In this document: piece by piece, positions 18,250 to 26,321 of the stretch
Layout: each line of letters begins with the position of its first letter
How positions within the stretch are numbered: position 1 is the first letter of the stretch
From: Haladaptatus paucihalophilus DX253
GTDB taxonomy: Archaea > Halobacteriota > Halobacteria > Halobacteriales > Haladaptataceae
Direction of reading: 5' to 3'
Length of the DNA stretch: 64,000 nt
Assembly (NCBI RefSeq): GCF_000376445.1
Contig: NZ_AQXI01000001.1
Span: forward strand, 154,961 to 218,960
Position numbers and translations under genes: made by a program
The notes under the pieces: generated by a model
Databases searched by the model: none
What the model saw: only the letters and a program-made list of their open reading frames with translations
Told to the model about the DNA's origin: nothing

Positions 18250-18524
18250 TTGTTCGAACCAATTCTCTCCGTAATTTTCTTCCAGTGGTTAGCACGGTTA
18301 TCAGTGACACGATTTGGGCGATTGGTGGATTACTACTGGGCATCGACGAACCCCTCGAAAGGCCAATATTCGCGCTTCTCTGCCTCCGTATTCCAGATGC
18401 ATCTCCATAAGTTATGAGTACTATTTCCGTAGATTCCTTAGAGCATTCCCAAGGCATACAGGAAACAGCTGCTTTTCCTACGGGAAACAGTTATATACCT
18501 GCACCGCATATTATAGAATACATT

Positions 18525-18746
18525 ATGACTGGATACTACGACCTCATTCTCGGACTGATCCCGCTCGCACTCGTCGGCGTAACCGGAGCGTTCAGCGCGG
18601 CCGGGCTCGCACTGACCACTGCAGTACCCCTCGGAGCGACCGTCTCGGTCCTCCTCATCGGACACGCGCTGTTCGTGAACGGTCCCGTCGATGAAACGCC
18701 CGCCCCGAACCCCCAGTCATCCACGCCAATCAACTCCGCTGACTGA
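18525..18746 (+). CDS. Small two-helix membrane protein, haloarchaeal hypothetical
   Basis: 73 aa from the ATG at 18525 (MTGYYDLILGLIPLALVG). Two hydrophobic helices (about residues 5-27 and 30-50) are followed by a short polar Pro/Ser tail. A TTATATACC box at 18491-18499 lies about 30 nt upstream, supporting this start over longer upstream alternatives. Function unknown. Confidence 0.72.
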   Translation: MTGYYDLILGLIPLALVGVTGAFSAAGLALTTAVPLGATVSVLLIGHALFVNGPVDETPAPNPQSSTPINSAD

Positions 18747-18900
18747 ATCCCTTCGATTTCCCTCTCTCCTCTTCTCTCTTCCTTCGATTCCCGTTACCGT
18801 TCCTTCCCTCAATTCCCTTCGATACCCGTCAGAGTCCCGACTCTCCATCGCGTCTCCGGTTCCCGGTCCGGTCGGTTCCCGCTTCCCGTTCCTCAACGGT
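18747..18900 (+). other. Pyrimidine-rich intergenic tract with repeated TTCGAT(T/A)CCC
   Basis: The forward strand is dominated by C and T. A motif close to CCTTCGATTCCC recurs at about 18749, 18781 and 18815. The tract directly follows the small membrane protein gene and precedes the cyclodeaminase-family gene. It could be a transcription termination zone, since T/C-rich runs terminate archaeal transcription. No gene fits here. Confidence 0.5.
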
Positions 18901-18928
18901 TTTGTCGCTGGCATCCGTTTTGTGAGCC

Positions 18929-19927
18929 ATGACCGAGACGCTGTTTTTGACGAGCGACGACGTTGCAGGACTGGCCGGAATGGACGAGTTCGTCGATGCC
19001 GTGCGCGACGGCTACCGCCAGCGGGGGACGGGCGCGCCCGCGAAACCCCGAACGACGCTGGTGAACGACGAACCGGCGGGGATGTTGACCGGCTACTCGG
19101 CGATTCTCCCCGAAACCGGCGCGATGGGGGGGTACATGTACTCGGCCGGATTCGGCGCGGGCGATGCGTGGTTCATGACGCCGCTGTTCGACGCCGAGAG
19201 CGGCCAGCCCCTCGCGCTCATCGACGGCGCGAGCATGAATCCGTTCAAGACGGGCGCGGCGGGTGCAGTCGGACTCGACGCGCTCGCCCGCGAGGACGCG
19301 ACCTCCCTCGCAATCATCGGTAGCGGCGCACAGGCGCGCGGACAACTCAAAGCCGCCGTGACCGTCCGCGACATCGAAACCGTCTCCGTCTTCTCGCCGA
19401 CGAAGGAGAGTCGCGAGTCGTTCGCGGCCGAGATGAACGAGGCGCTCTCCGCGTCGGTCGCCGCCGTCGCCAGCAGCGCCGCGGCAGTCGAGGACGCGGA
19501 CATCGTTATCACCGCGACGACGGCCAGCGAACCGGTGTTCGACGGCGACATCCTCGAAGACGGGACGCACGTCACCGCGATGGGACAGTATCATCCCGAA
19601 AAGAGCGAACTCGACGAGACGACGATAGAGCGCTCGAAATACGTCCCCGACTTGCGAGAGCGGGCGACGCAGGACGCCGGGTCGTTCCTCGCGGCGCTGG
19701 AGTCGGGTGCGGTGGACGAGGACCACATCCACGCCGAACTCGGCGAGGTGGTCGCGGGCGAGAAACCGGGTCGTGAATCCGAAGACGAGATAACCGTCTT
19801 CGACAGCGGCGGGACCGGCATCGAAACCGTCGCCTCGGCGTACATGCTCTACGAGAAGGCGACGGCGGAGGAACTCGGCTCGACGATTTCGCTGTCGCCC
19901 GCGAGCGAAGCGTTGACCGGGGAATAG
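18929..19927 (+). CDS. Ornithine cyclodeaminase / mu-crystallin family (alanine dehydrogenase-like)
   Basis: The protein has 332 aa. N-terminal dimerisation part FLTSDDVAGLAGMDEFVDAV, substrate region GAMGGYMYSAGFG and DGASMNPFKTGAAGAVG, then a Rossmann NAD-binding site SLAIIGSGAQARGQLKAA and DIVITATTASEPVFDGD. Members include ornithine cyclodeaminase and archaeal alanine dehydrogenase; sequence alone does not separate them here. Standalone gene after the pyrimidine-rich tract. Confidence 0.88.
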   Translation: MTETLFLTSDDVAGLAGMDEFVDAVRDGYRQRGTGAPAKPRTTLVNDEPAGMLTGYSAILPETGAMGGYMYSAGFGAGDAWFMTPLFDAESGQPLALIDGASMNPFKTGAAGAVGLDALAREDATSLAIIGSGAQARGQLKAAVTVRDIETVSVFSPTKESRESFAAEMNEALSASVAAVASSAAAVEDADIVITATTASEPVFDGDILEDGTHVTAMGQYHPEKSELDETTIERSKYVPDLRERATQDAGSFLAALESGAVDEDHIHAELGEVVAGEKPGRESEDEITVFDSGGTGIETVASAYMLYEKATAEELGSTISLSPASEALTGE

Positions 19928-19934
19928 CGTCCGT

Positions 19935-20357
19935 TTACGACCGCGACCCGACCCACGCGCCGAGGGCGATGCCGTAGATGGCGTGTCCGGCGTGGAATAT
20001 CGTCGATTCGTCCTCTTCGAGCGTCATCCCTACCAACCGACCGAGCATGACGCGCTCGCCGAAAATAGAGAGGAGCAGTCCGTAACCGAGGCCAGCGATG
20101 GTCCCCTCCGTTTCGGCGTCGAGCGCCGAGTTCGACCCCTCGCCGAACGCGACGCTGAAGAAACCGCCAGCGACGGCACCGTACAGCGCGTGGAGGAAGA
20201 AGGCACCCAGCGGATGCTCGTCAGGGTTGCCACCGACGTATCGTGCGAGAAAGTCCGCCGTCGGCGGGTACGATACGGAGACGGACTCTCGAAACACGGT
20301 CATGACGACGGTGCTGAAAAGTCCGCCCACGAATCCGTTTTTGACGTTCGAAGCCAT
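19935..20357 (-). CDS. Conserved membrane protein, function unknown
   Basis: 140 aa from ATG 20357 (MASNVKNGFVGGLFSTVVMT). Four hydrophobic segments are interrupted by short loops, with Gly-rich helices (GYGLLLSIFGERVMLGRLVG, HAGHAIYGIALGAWVG). The first segment GFVGGLFSTVVMTVFRES resembles small DUF6789/DUF1440-type haloarchaeal membrane proteins, a tentative likeness. It is convergent with the cyclodeaminase-like gene, with 7 nt between stops. Confidence 0.75.
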   Translation of the reverse strand: MASNVKNGFVGGLFSTVVMTVFRESVSVSYPPTADFLARYVGGNPDEHPLGAFFLHALYGAVAGGFFSVAFGEGSNSALDAETEGTIAGLGYGLLLSIFGERVMLGRLVGMTLEEDESTIFHAGHAIYGIALGAWVGSRS

Positions 20358-20417
20358 ACGGCGGTTCCACGGGGTCCGCGTCGATAGCTGTGGTGGCAAA
20401 GCGGACGGCGAACGCGC

Positions 20418-20678
20418 TTACGCCGACCAGCCGACCTGCTCTTTCGCCTTCTCGATGGCTCCCTCGACCTTCTTTTCGAGTTCGTCGATGGAGCGCTCGA
20501 CGTGGTGGACTCGCTCGCGCGGTATGCGTCGAACCACGTCGTCCCCGTCGTCGTTTTCCCCGACCTTGACGAGCCAGTGGTCGTCGAAGTACACGATGTC
20601 GTCGTTCTCGACCGCTCGTTCCTGTACCTTTCCGTCCGGGTCGTCGTAGACGATAGTCGCGGTGCCTGTGTCCGGCAT
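20418..20678 (-). CDS. Small acidic conserved haloarchaeal protein
   Basis: The 86-aa protein starts MPDTGTATIVYDDPDGKVQ. A small beta-rich N-terminal half (IVYFDDHWLVKVGENDDGDDVVRRIPRERVHHVE) is followed by a charged helix ending EKAKEQVGWSA. I see no catalytic motif; it looks like a conserved haloarchaeal orphan. It follows the ATP-grasp gene by about 50 nt on the same strand and could share its transcript. Confidence 0.68.
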   Translation of the reverse strand: MPDTGTATIVYDDPDGKVQERAVENDDIVYFDDHWLVKVGENDDGDDVVRRIPRERVHHVERSIDELEKKVEGAIEKAKEQVGWSA

Positions 20679-20729
20679 CGTTCGTTCGTGGGACGACTGA
20701 ACTGAAACCTCCTTCGGCCGGAACGAAAC

Positions 20730-22046
20730 TCACTCCTCGTTCGCCCGGCGACGGATATCGACGCGATAGTCCGAAAGCACGTCCCGCCCGAGGATGAGGT
20801 GGTGGCGCATGTGGCTTCTGTCCTCGACGCTGGCCGTGACGCGGTGCCACCGCCCGCCGATGCCGATGTCCACGTCCACCAACGGCCGTGTTTTGCTCGT
20901 TTTCCCGCTGCCGAACTTCACGGCGGCGCTGCTCTTGACGGGTCCCGCGCCGACGCGCGACGCGAGGTCGATGCCGATGCTCGTTCGGGTCGCGCCGGTG
21001 TCCGCCTTGGCGACGACCGACGCCGCCTCGCGCATGCCGTTGACCGTCACCCACTCCGTGTAGCCGACCGTCCGCCGTCCGTTCGCCGCGGCCGAATCGA
21101 CCGGCTTGCAGTTCGGAATCGAGTCGTCGAGCGTCCTCGCAACCGCTTCGACCCGTTCGCTGGCGACCTCGCCGCCAGCGCATTCGATGGCGTACCGGGC
21201 GATGAACGGGGCCGCGCTGCTGCCGGTCGCGCGGAAGAGGCCGGTAAACCCCGCCGTCGGGTTCACTTCGAGGACGTACCAGTCGCCGTTCCACTCCATC
21301 ACGTCGACACCGGCGACGTCGAGACCGAGGACGTGCGTCGCCTCGCGTGCGATGGTTCGAACCTCGTCGGGAATCTCGTCCGTCGCGTCTTCCGGCGTTC
21401 CCCCGCGCGCAACGTTCGTCCGCCAGTCGCCGTTCGGGGCCGAGCGTCGCATCGCGCCGACGATTTCGTCGCCGACGACGTAGACGCGGACGTCGGACTG
21501 TCTCCCGTCTTGGTCGAGAAACCGCTGGAGGAACGTGTGTCTGTTGCCGACCATCGGCGTCGGCCGTTTGCCCGTCCCGACCTTCCACGCGGCTTCGCCG
21601 TGAGTTCCGATTCCCGCCTTCTGGAGTATCGGCCCGCCGACGAAGCGACGACCCTCCGCGAACGTGGCGGCGGACAGTCCGAGGAACGAATCCGGCGTCC
21701 TGATGCCGTGGTTCGAGAGGCGGACCGCGGTCGCGTACTTGTGAATCGCGGTCAGCACGGCGTCCGGCCGGTTGACCATCGGGCGGAGTCCGGCGACCGC
21801 GTTAGCGATTTCGAGGTGTTCCAGCGGGTGTTCCGCGGTCGTCAACAGCAGCCGATTGACGACGATATCCACGTCCGGGGCGAACCGCGGCTCGTCGTCG
21901 AGTATCTGAATCCGGGTGTTTCCCTTCCGTAACCAGACCGGCGTGTAACCGAGGTCCTCAACCGCGTTCAAAATGGCCTTCGTCTCCTTGCTGTTGTGAA
22001 AACTGAGGACGCCGACCCGAATCGGGGCGTCGTCTGTGCGAGCCAT
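20730..22046 (-). CDS. RimK-like ATP-grasp ligase fused to retropepsin-like aspartyl protease domain
   Basis: 438 aa from ATG 22046; a GTG two codons earlier is possible. Residues about 8-290 form an ATP-grasp protein of RimK type: preATP-grasp segment VGVLSFHNSKETKAI, lid region GPILQKAGIGTHGEAAW and metal-binding VMEWNGDWYVLEVNPTAGF. Residues about 325-430 are a retropepsin-like domain with the catalytic triplet context AKADTGATRTSIG and the matching HHLILGRDVLSDYRVDI. RimK-type enzymes add amino acids, often Glu, to protein or peptide C-termini; the fused protease could trim or recognise the product. This fusion is known to me from haloarchaea as unnamed proteins. The substrate is unknown. 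Confidence 0.85.
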   Translation of the reverse strand: MARTDDAPIRVGVLSFHNSKETKAILNAVEDLGYTPVWLRKGNTRIQILDDEPRFAPDVDIVVNRLLLTTAEHPLEHLEIANAVAGLRPMVNRPDAVLTAIHKYATAVRLSNHGIRTPDSFLGLSAATFAEGRRFVGGPILQKAGIGTHGEAAWKVGTGKRPTPMVGNRHTFLQRFLDQDGRQSDVRVYVVGDEIVGAMRRSAPNGDWRTNVARGGTPEDATDEIPDEVRTIAREATHVLGLDVAGVDVMEWNGDWYVLEVNPTAGFTGLFRATGSSAAPFIARYAIECAGGEVASERVEAVARTLDDSIPNCKPVDSAAANGRRTVGYTEWVTVNGMREAASVVAKADTGATRTSIGIDLASRVGAGPVKSSAAVKFGSGKTSKTRPLVDVDIGIGGRWHRVTASVEDRSHMRHHLILGRDVLSDYRVDIRRRANEE

Positions 22047-22119
22047 ACGCACTCTAGGCGTGGAACGAGCCTGTCGGTTTCGTCGGTCAGAAACCAGGAG
22101 AGGTCCGAAAACGGTCGTG

Positions 22120-23148
22120 TTACAGTCCGAGGGCTTTCAGCAGCGGGATACCGCTCGCCAGCGCGCCGACGAGGTACCCGCCGATAGCGCCGCCGTTCAG
22201 GAGCGGCAGTCCGGCGTGTGCCCGACCCTTCATCACCATCCAGAGCAGGACGACCAGTCCGACGAGCGTCCCGACCATCGCGGTCAGCGCGGGCAGGTTG
22301 AGCGCGATACCCGAGAGAAGCGGTTCGGCCGGGGAGAAGAAGGCCGCGCTGGCGACCATCACGGTCGGCATGACGGCATCGCCGAGTCCGATGAAGAACG
22401 CGTCCCGGTCGTGAGCACCGCTTCCGGCCTCGTCCGTCTCGACGTCCTCGCCGCCGTCCACCGCCTGTTCGTCGGCCGACGCCGCCACCTCGTCCTCGTT
22501 CACCGCACCCTCGCTGGTGGCCTGCACCGCGTCTTCGAGGAAGGAGTAGGAGAGCGACAGCGGAATCACGAGGATGACGGGTATCTTCAGGTCCATCACG
22601 CCCGAGGCGAGCGTCAGCATGTGTTCCGTGCCGTAGACGCTGATGGCGTCGTACACCGCGAGCACCGCGAGCAGGAGAATCGCGGGGAGCAGGCCGAAAC
22701 TGATGCCGAACAGTCCGGCCGACCCGGCCCCCATCACGACGCCCGCCGAGTCGATGACGTACCATTCGGGATAGAGCAACAGCGCGACCGAAACGAGCGC
22801 GGCGGCGGCCCACGCGAGGACGTTGACCTGTGACCCATCGACCGTGACGGTGACGACGGCCGGAATCACCACGGTGAAGACGTACAGCGAGAGCATCCCG
22901 CTCGTGAGGATGATTATCGCGCGGAGAATCCACTCCACGCCGAGTTTGATGACCAACAACATTCCCGCCGTGAAGACGAGGATAACGCCGATGTAGACGA
23001 GGCTGTTCGTCGGATTGGAGGGGTCCTTGACCGTCTGGTAGCCCGCCGTCTTGAACGGCCCCACCAGCGCCAGCGCGCCGAGTTGCACCGCCAGAAAGAT
23101 GGCGACGGTGAACCCGGAGGCGACGAACTCCCGCGTTCGAGTATCCAT
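22120..23148 (-). CDS. Presenilin/signal-peptide-peptidase family intramembrane aspartyl protease
   Basis: The 342-aa protein has about nine membrane helices. Diagnostic motifs are in order: LAVYDAISVYGTEHM (the YD catalytic Asp, near residue 166), a hydrophilic acidic loop (about residues 210-245), then FFIGLGDAVMPTVM (the GxGD Asp). The usual third motif PAL is replaced by GLPLLNGGAIGG. These features fit the archaeal DUF1119/presenilin-like (PSH) group, which cleaves transmembrane peptides. It is next to a gene for a soluble retropepsin-like domain, 74 nt downstream. It could process signal peptides or anchors; no substrate is visible. Confidence 0.88.
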   Translation of the reverse strand: MDTRTREFVASGFTVAIFLAVQLGALALVGPFKTAGYQTVKDPSNPTNSLVYIGVILVFTAGMLLVIKLGVEWILRAIIILTSGMLSLYVFTVVIPAVVTVTVDGSQVNVLAWAAAALVSVALLLYPEWYVIDSAGVVMGAGSAGLFGISFGLLPAILLLAVLAVYDAISVYGTEHMLTLASGVMDLKIPVILVIPLSLSYSFLEDAVQATSEGAVNEDEVAASADEQAVDGGEDVETDEAGSGAHDRDAFFIGLGDAVMPTVMVASAAFFSPAEPLLSGIALNLPALTAMVGTLVGLVVLLWMVMKGRAHAGLPLLNGGAIGGYLVGALASGIPLLKALGL

Positions 23149-23228
23149 ATGCGGAGAAGGAAGTGCCCCCTCTTTGTGGTTTTGGGTTCGTCGGACGGCT
23201 GGTAGTTCGTGAACCGAGCGCGAAACCG

Positions 23229-23456
23229 CTAGCGGGCGTAGAGCTTCGACCCGACAAGCATCGCCAGTTGCGCGTCCTCGTCCGGCGACACCGCCACGTA
23301 CGGCCGCGACACCGGCCCGAACACGTCCACGACCCGACCGACTTCCGACAGCCCTTCGTCCACCACCGTCGTCCCGATGTTCGGGTACTCATCGCTCGGC
23401 GACCGCACGATGGCGAGTCCTTGGGCCGTCCGGACGACCTGTCCCAACCGCTGCAT
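23229..23456 (-). CDS. gar1: H/ACA ribonucleoprotein protein Gar1
   Basis: The 75-aa protein starts [20 protein letters not shown]. This is a typical archaeal Gar1: the short split-barrel core with VVDEGLSEVGRVVDVFGPVSRPYVAVSP. It binds Cbf5 in the H/ACA RNP that pseudouridylates rRNA. Its ATG overlaps the srp19 stop by one base (TGATG), so translation is coupled. A reading frame that begins farther upstream overlaps srp19 and was not used. Confidence 0.92.
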   Translation of the reverse strand: MQRLGQVVRTAQGLAIVRSPSDEYPNIGTTVVDEGLSEVGRVVDVFGPVSRPYVAVSPDEDAQLAMLVGSKLYAR

Positions 23457-23737
23457 CAGTTGCGCATGGCCGTGACGTACGCGGCGACGGCCTGAATGAG
23501 GTCGTTCTTCGAGGAGTCGTCGGCGTTCTGCACCAACACGCGACCGCGCGCCGTCCACCCCTCGCGGGAGTAGGCTTTGTCGCGTTCGATGACGGTATCG
23601 TAGCCGACTTGTTGCACCGCTCGGGCGATCTCGTCCACCGTCGGGTCCTCGACGGCGGATTCCTGGGGCACCCGCCGCCCCTCGCCGCGGGTCAACTCCG
23701 CGTCGATGTAGGCGGGCCAGATGACTATCTCGACCAT
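23456..23737 (-). CDS. srp19: Signal recognition particle 19 kDa protein
   Basis: The 93-aa protein starts [20 protein letters not shown] and has the conserved Srp19 elements: [25 protein letters not shown] and the C-terminal [16 protein letters not shown]. Srp19 binds 7S RNA and prepares it for SRP54 in membrane protein targeting. It is first in the srp19-gar1 pair, with a one-base overlap. Its upstream region is the decamer-repeat tract at 23841-23980, so its expression may be set by that unusual DNA. Confidence 0.93.
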   Translation of the reverse strand: MVEIVIWPAYIDAELTRGEGRRVPQESAVEDPTVDEIARAVQQVGYDTVIERDKAYSREGWTARGRVLVQNADDSSKNDLIQAVAAYVTAMRN

Positions 23738-23840
23738 ACCTACCTCTCCACAGTCCCGCGTTAAACGCCTTTTCGTGTCACGCCGAGGCGGGAACCGATG
23801 TCGGTCGTGGGTCCGCTTCCGTTACGGACGATACGGAATA

Positions 23841-23980
23841 GTAGAATACAGTATATGAAGATGGAAGAAAGTAGATGGAAGTGTAGAGTAGCAGAAAACA
23901 GTAGAGAGCAGTAGAAAACAGTGTAGAACAGTGTAAAATAGTATAAAATAGTATGAGGACAGAGGATTCAGTAGTAGTAC
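23841..23980. repeat. AT-rich decamer repeat tract upstream of srp19-gar1
   Basis: About fourteen consecutive ten-base units related to GTAGAAAACA run in register from 23841 to 23980; for example 23891-23950 contains GCAGAAAACA, GTAGAGAGCA, GTAGAAAACA, GTGTAGAACA, GTGTAAAATA and GTATAAAATA. The units are degenerate but the 10-nt phase is kept. The rest of the 334-nt gap between btuF and srp19 holds nothing I can call. A-tracts spaced by one helical turn are known to bend DNA. A frame of 74 codons on the reverse strand through the tract (Leu/Tyr/Ser/Phe-rich) is not believable as a gene. Confidence 0.8.
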
Positions 23981-24071
23981 AACAACATTCAGTACTTTTC
24001 ACTACGCTTTAGTAGATTACCTTGGCGGTCACGGTGAGGGCAGCAGGGAAAGTCGGGGGATTTCGAACCGC

Positions 24072-25151
24072 TCAGTCGCGCCGCGCCAGCAGTCCGACCA
24101 GCGCGACGGCGGCGACGGCGACGGGAACGCCGAGTCCGGGTTGGCCGTTCGATTCCGTCGTCGTGGCGGCAGTAGTCGTGGTCGTTTTCGAGTCGGTGCC
24201 GCTCGTGTCCGTGTTCGTGGTTTCAGTCGTCGTGGTGACGTTGGCCTGTGCGTACGCCTCCGGGTGGAGCGTCTTCGCCAGTTTCGTGATGGGTGTCACG
24301 ATTTGCGGGGCGGGTTGGCTCACGTAGTTCGGGTTCAGCGAGACGGTCCGGTTCTCCTTCGCGGCCGGGGTTTCGCCATAATCGTCGGGAATCTTCGAAC
24401 CGGCCGAGAGGATGAACCAGTCGGGTTGCTGTTCGACGACGACTTCGCTGCTGATCGGCTGATAGCTCTTTATTCCCGCCTCGGCCGCGACGTTCGTTCC
24501 GCCCGCTTGCGTGATGATGGTGTCCATGAAGGTTCCCGACCCGGCGGTGTACCCGCCGCTCATCACGTACATGACCTTAGGGCTGTCCTCGCCCTCGACG
24601 GCCTGATGGACGGTTTCGATGCGGTCTTTCATCCACGAGACGGTCCGTTGTGCGCCGTCGCACTCGCCGGTGAGTCGCCCCGTGAGTTCGGTTTTCGCGT
24701 AGATGTCGTCGATGGACTTCGACTCGCGGAACTTGTACACCGTCAGCCCCGCATCGCGGAGCTTCTTCACCGTCTCGTCCGAGATGACGTTGGGCGCGAG
24801 AACGAGGTCGGGTTCCTGCGCGACGACCTTCTCGGGGACGGCCGCCGTCATCCCGGAACCCGAGACGTTCGCCTTCGCGCTCGCGCCGTCGAGGTACGCG
24901 GAGTACTTCGAGACGCCGACGACTTTCTCCTTCCCGCCGATCTTCCACATCGTCTGGGCCGCGCTCGGCGAGAGCGTGACGATCCGACTCGGTTCTTCCT
25001 CTATCGTGACGTTCGTGCCCGTCGCGTCGGTCTTCGTGACCGGGTACGTGCAGGTCTCCTGTGCACCGGCGACGCCCGCGCCGAGGCCGACTCCGAGGGA
25101 GCCGACGACCGCGGCGACGAGCACCAGTGCCGACAGCAGTACGCGTCTCAT
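24072..25151 (-). CDS. btuF: Vitamin B12 ABC transporter substrate-binding protein with PGF-CTERM anchor
   Basis: 359 aa from ATG 25151 (MRRVLLSALVLVAAVVG), with a Sec-type signal peptide and an AQA-like cleavage region. The mature part is a BtuF/FecB-type periplasmic binding fold: RIVTLSPSAAQTMWKIGG, VVGVSKYSAYLDG, PDLVLAPNVISDETVKKL, and SEVVVEQQPDWFILSAG. A Thr-rich stalk (about residues 300-335) leads to GQPGLGVPVAVAAVALVGLL and ARRD, a PGF-CTERM tripartite sorting signal. That replaces the lipobox used by many binding proteins. It faces divergent btuCD across 60 nt. Confidence 0.9.
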   Translation of the reverse strand: MRRVLLSALVLVAAVVGSLGVGLGAGVAGAQETCTYPVTKTDATGTNVTIEEEPSRIVTLSPSAAQTMWKIGGKEKVVGVSKYSAYLDGASAKANVSGSGMTAAVPEKVVAQEPDLVLAPNVISDETVKKLRDAGLTVYKFRESKSIDDIYAKTELTGRLTGECDGAQRTVSWMKDRIETVHQAVEGEDSPKVMYVMSGGYTAGSGTFMDTIITQAGGTNVAAEAGIKSYQPISSEVVVEQQPDWFILSAGSKIPDDYGETPAAKENRTVSLNPNYVSQPAPQIVTPITKLAKTLHPEAYAQANVTTTTETTNTDTSGTDSKTTTTTAATTTESNGQPGLGVPVAVAAVALVGLLARRD

Positions 25152-25171
25152 ACATCGGCCGTCGAGCGTAT

Positions 25172-25186
25172 TCAATAAATATTTAC
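25172..25186. promoter_or_regulatory. Palindromic bidirectional TATA element for btuF and btuCD
   Basis: TAAATATTTA at 25176-25185 is a perfect palindrome. Its centre lies about 30 nt from the btuF ATG (25151, reverse) and about 31 nt from the btuC ATG (25212, forward), the typical spacing for leaderless archaeal genes. One TBP-binding site may therefore start both divergent transcripts. Downstream on the forward side is CTTCACTTTCAAAGAG before the btuC ATG. Confidence 0.6.
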
Positions 25187-25211
25187 CTAAAGCAACTTCA
25201 CTTTCAAAGAG

Positions 25212-26321
25212 ATGCGATACGGGACGCGCGTGACGACGTGGTGTGCGGGGTTGGCGGCGACGCTCGTCGCCGTCGTGCTGGTGAGCGCGGCCATCGGTCC
25301 GACCTCGCTCTCGCCTGTCGTCGTCGGCAAGGCCATTCTCAACGCGGTGGCGGTGCCGACCGGCGTCCGGCTCGGCAAGCAGGCGCTCGTCGTGCCCGGC
25401 GGACTGACCATCGGGGTTCCCGCGCTGGACCTTCGGTACGGTCACGTCTTCTCGTTCGCGGTTCCACACACCGCCGAGGTCATCGTCGTTCGACTTCGAC
25501 TGCCGCGAATCGCCCTCGCCGGAGTCGTGGGCTTCGCCCTCGCAACCGCGGGCGTCGTGATGCAGGGTTTCTTCCGCAACCCGATGGCGGACCCGTCCAT
25601 CATCGGCGTCTCCTCCGGCGCGGCGGTCGGCGCGGTGGCGACCATCGCGCTCTCGATTTCCATCCCCTTCGCGCTCCCCCTCTTCTCGTTCGGCGGTGCA
25701 ATCGCCGCCGCCTTCAGCGTCTACCTGCTGGCGACGCAGAACGGGCGAACCCCCGTCGCCACCCTCCTCCTCGCCGGTGTCGCGGTACAGACGCTCCTCG
25801 GTGCCGTCGTCTCCTTCCTCCTCCTCCGGAGCGGCAGAAGCCTCCGCGAGGCCGTGCTGTGGCTGATGGGTCACCTCCACAACGCGTCGTGGACGAAGGT
25901 CGGCCTCGCGCTCCCCGTCTCCGTCCTCGGATTCGCCGTCCTCCTCGCGTTCGCGGCCGACCTCAACGTTCTCCTGCTCGGCGAGGAGGACGCCCACAAC
26001 CTCGGCGTGGAAGTCGAGCGGACGAAGCGCCTCCTTCTCACCGTCGCCAGCGTCGTCACCGCCGCCGCGGTTTCGGTGTCCGGCGTCATCGGGTTCGTCG
26101 GCCTCGTCGTCCCGCACATCATGCGCCTGCTGGTCGGTCCCGACCACCGCATCCTGCTCCCCACCAGCGCGCTCGCCGGGGCCGTCTTTCTGGTCGCAAC
26201 CGATACCGTCGCTCGCTCCGCCGTCGGCGCGGTGGACCTCCCCGTCGGCATCGTCACCGCCTTCCTCGGCGCGCCCTTCTTCCTCTATCTGCTCCGCAAA
26301 CGCGAGGTGCGCTCGCTGTGA
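25212..26321 (+). CDS. btuC: Vitamin B12 ABC transporter permease (FecCD family)
   Basis: The 369-aa protein has roughly ten membrane helices and the FecCD/BtuC signature: [56 protein letters not shown], and [20 protein letters not shown]. It forms the homodimeric channel of the cobalamin importer. Its stop overlaps the GTG start of btuD by 4 nt (GTGA), so the two are co-translated. Confidence 0.92.
   Translation: MRYGTRVTTWCAGLAATLVAVVLVSAAIGPTSLSPVVVGKAILNAVAVPTGVRLGKQALVVPGGLTIGVPALDLRYGHVFSFAVPHTAEVIVVRLRLPRIALAGVVGFALATAGVVMQGFFRNPMADPSIIGVSSGAAVGAVATIALSISIPFALPLFSFGGAIAAAFSVYLLATQNGRTPVATLLLAGVAVQTLLGAVVSFLLLRSGRSLREAVLWLMGHLHNASWTKVGLALPVSVLGFAVLLAFAADLNVLLLGEEDAHNLGVEVERTKRLLLTVASVVTAAAVSVSGVIGFVGLVVPHIMRLLVGPDHRILLPTSALAGAVFLVATDTVARSAVGAVDLPVGIVTAFLGAPFFLYLLRKREVRSL

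Noticed and set aside
23778..24002. 74-codon reverse frame within the decamer tract
   Set aside because: Leu/Tyr/Ser/Phe composition is a direct reading of the AT-rich repeat; no ribosome site or homology expected.
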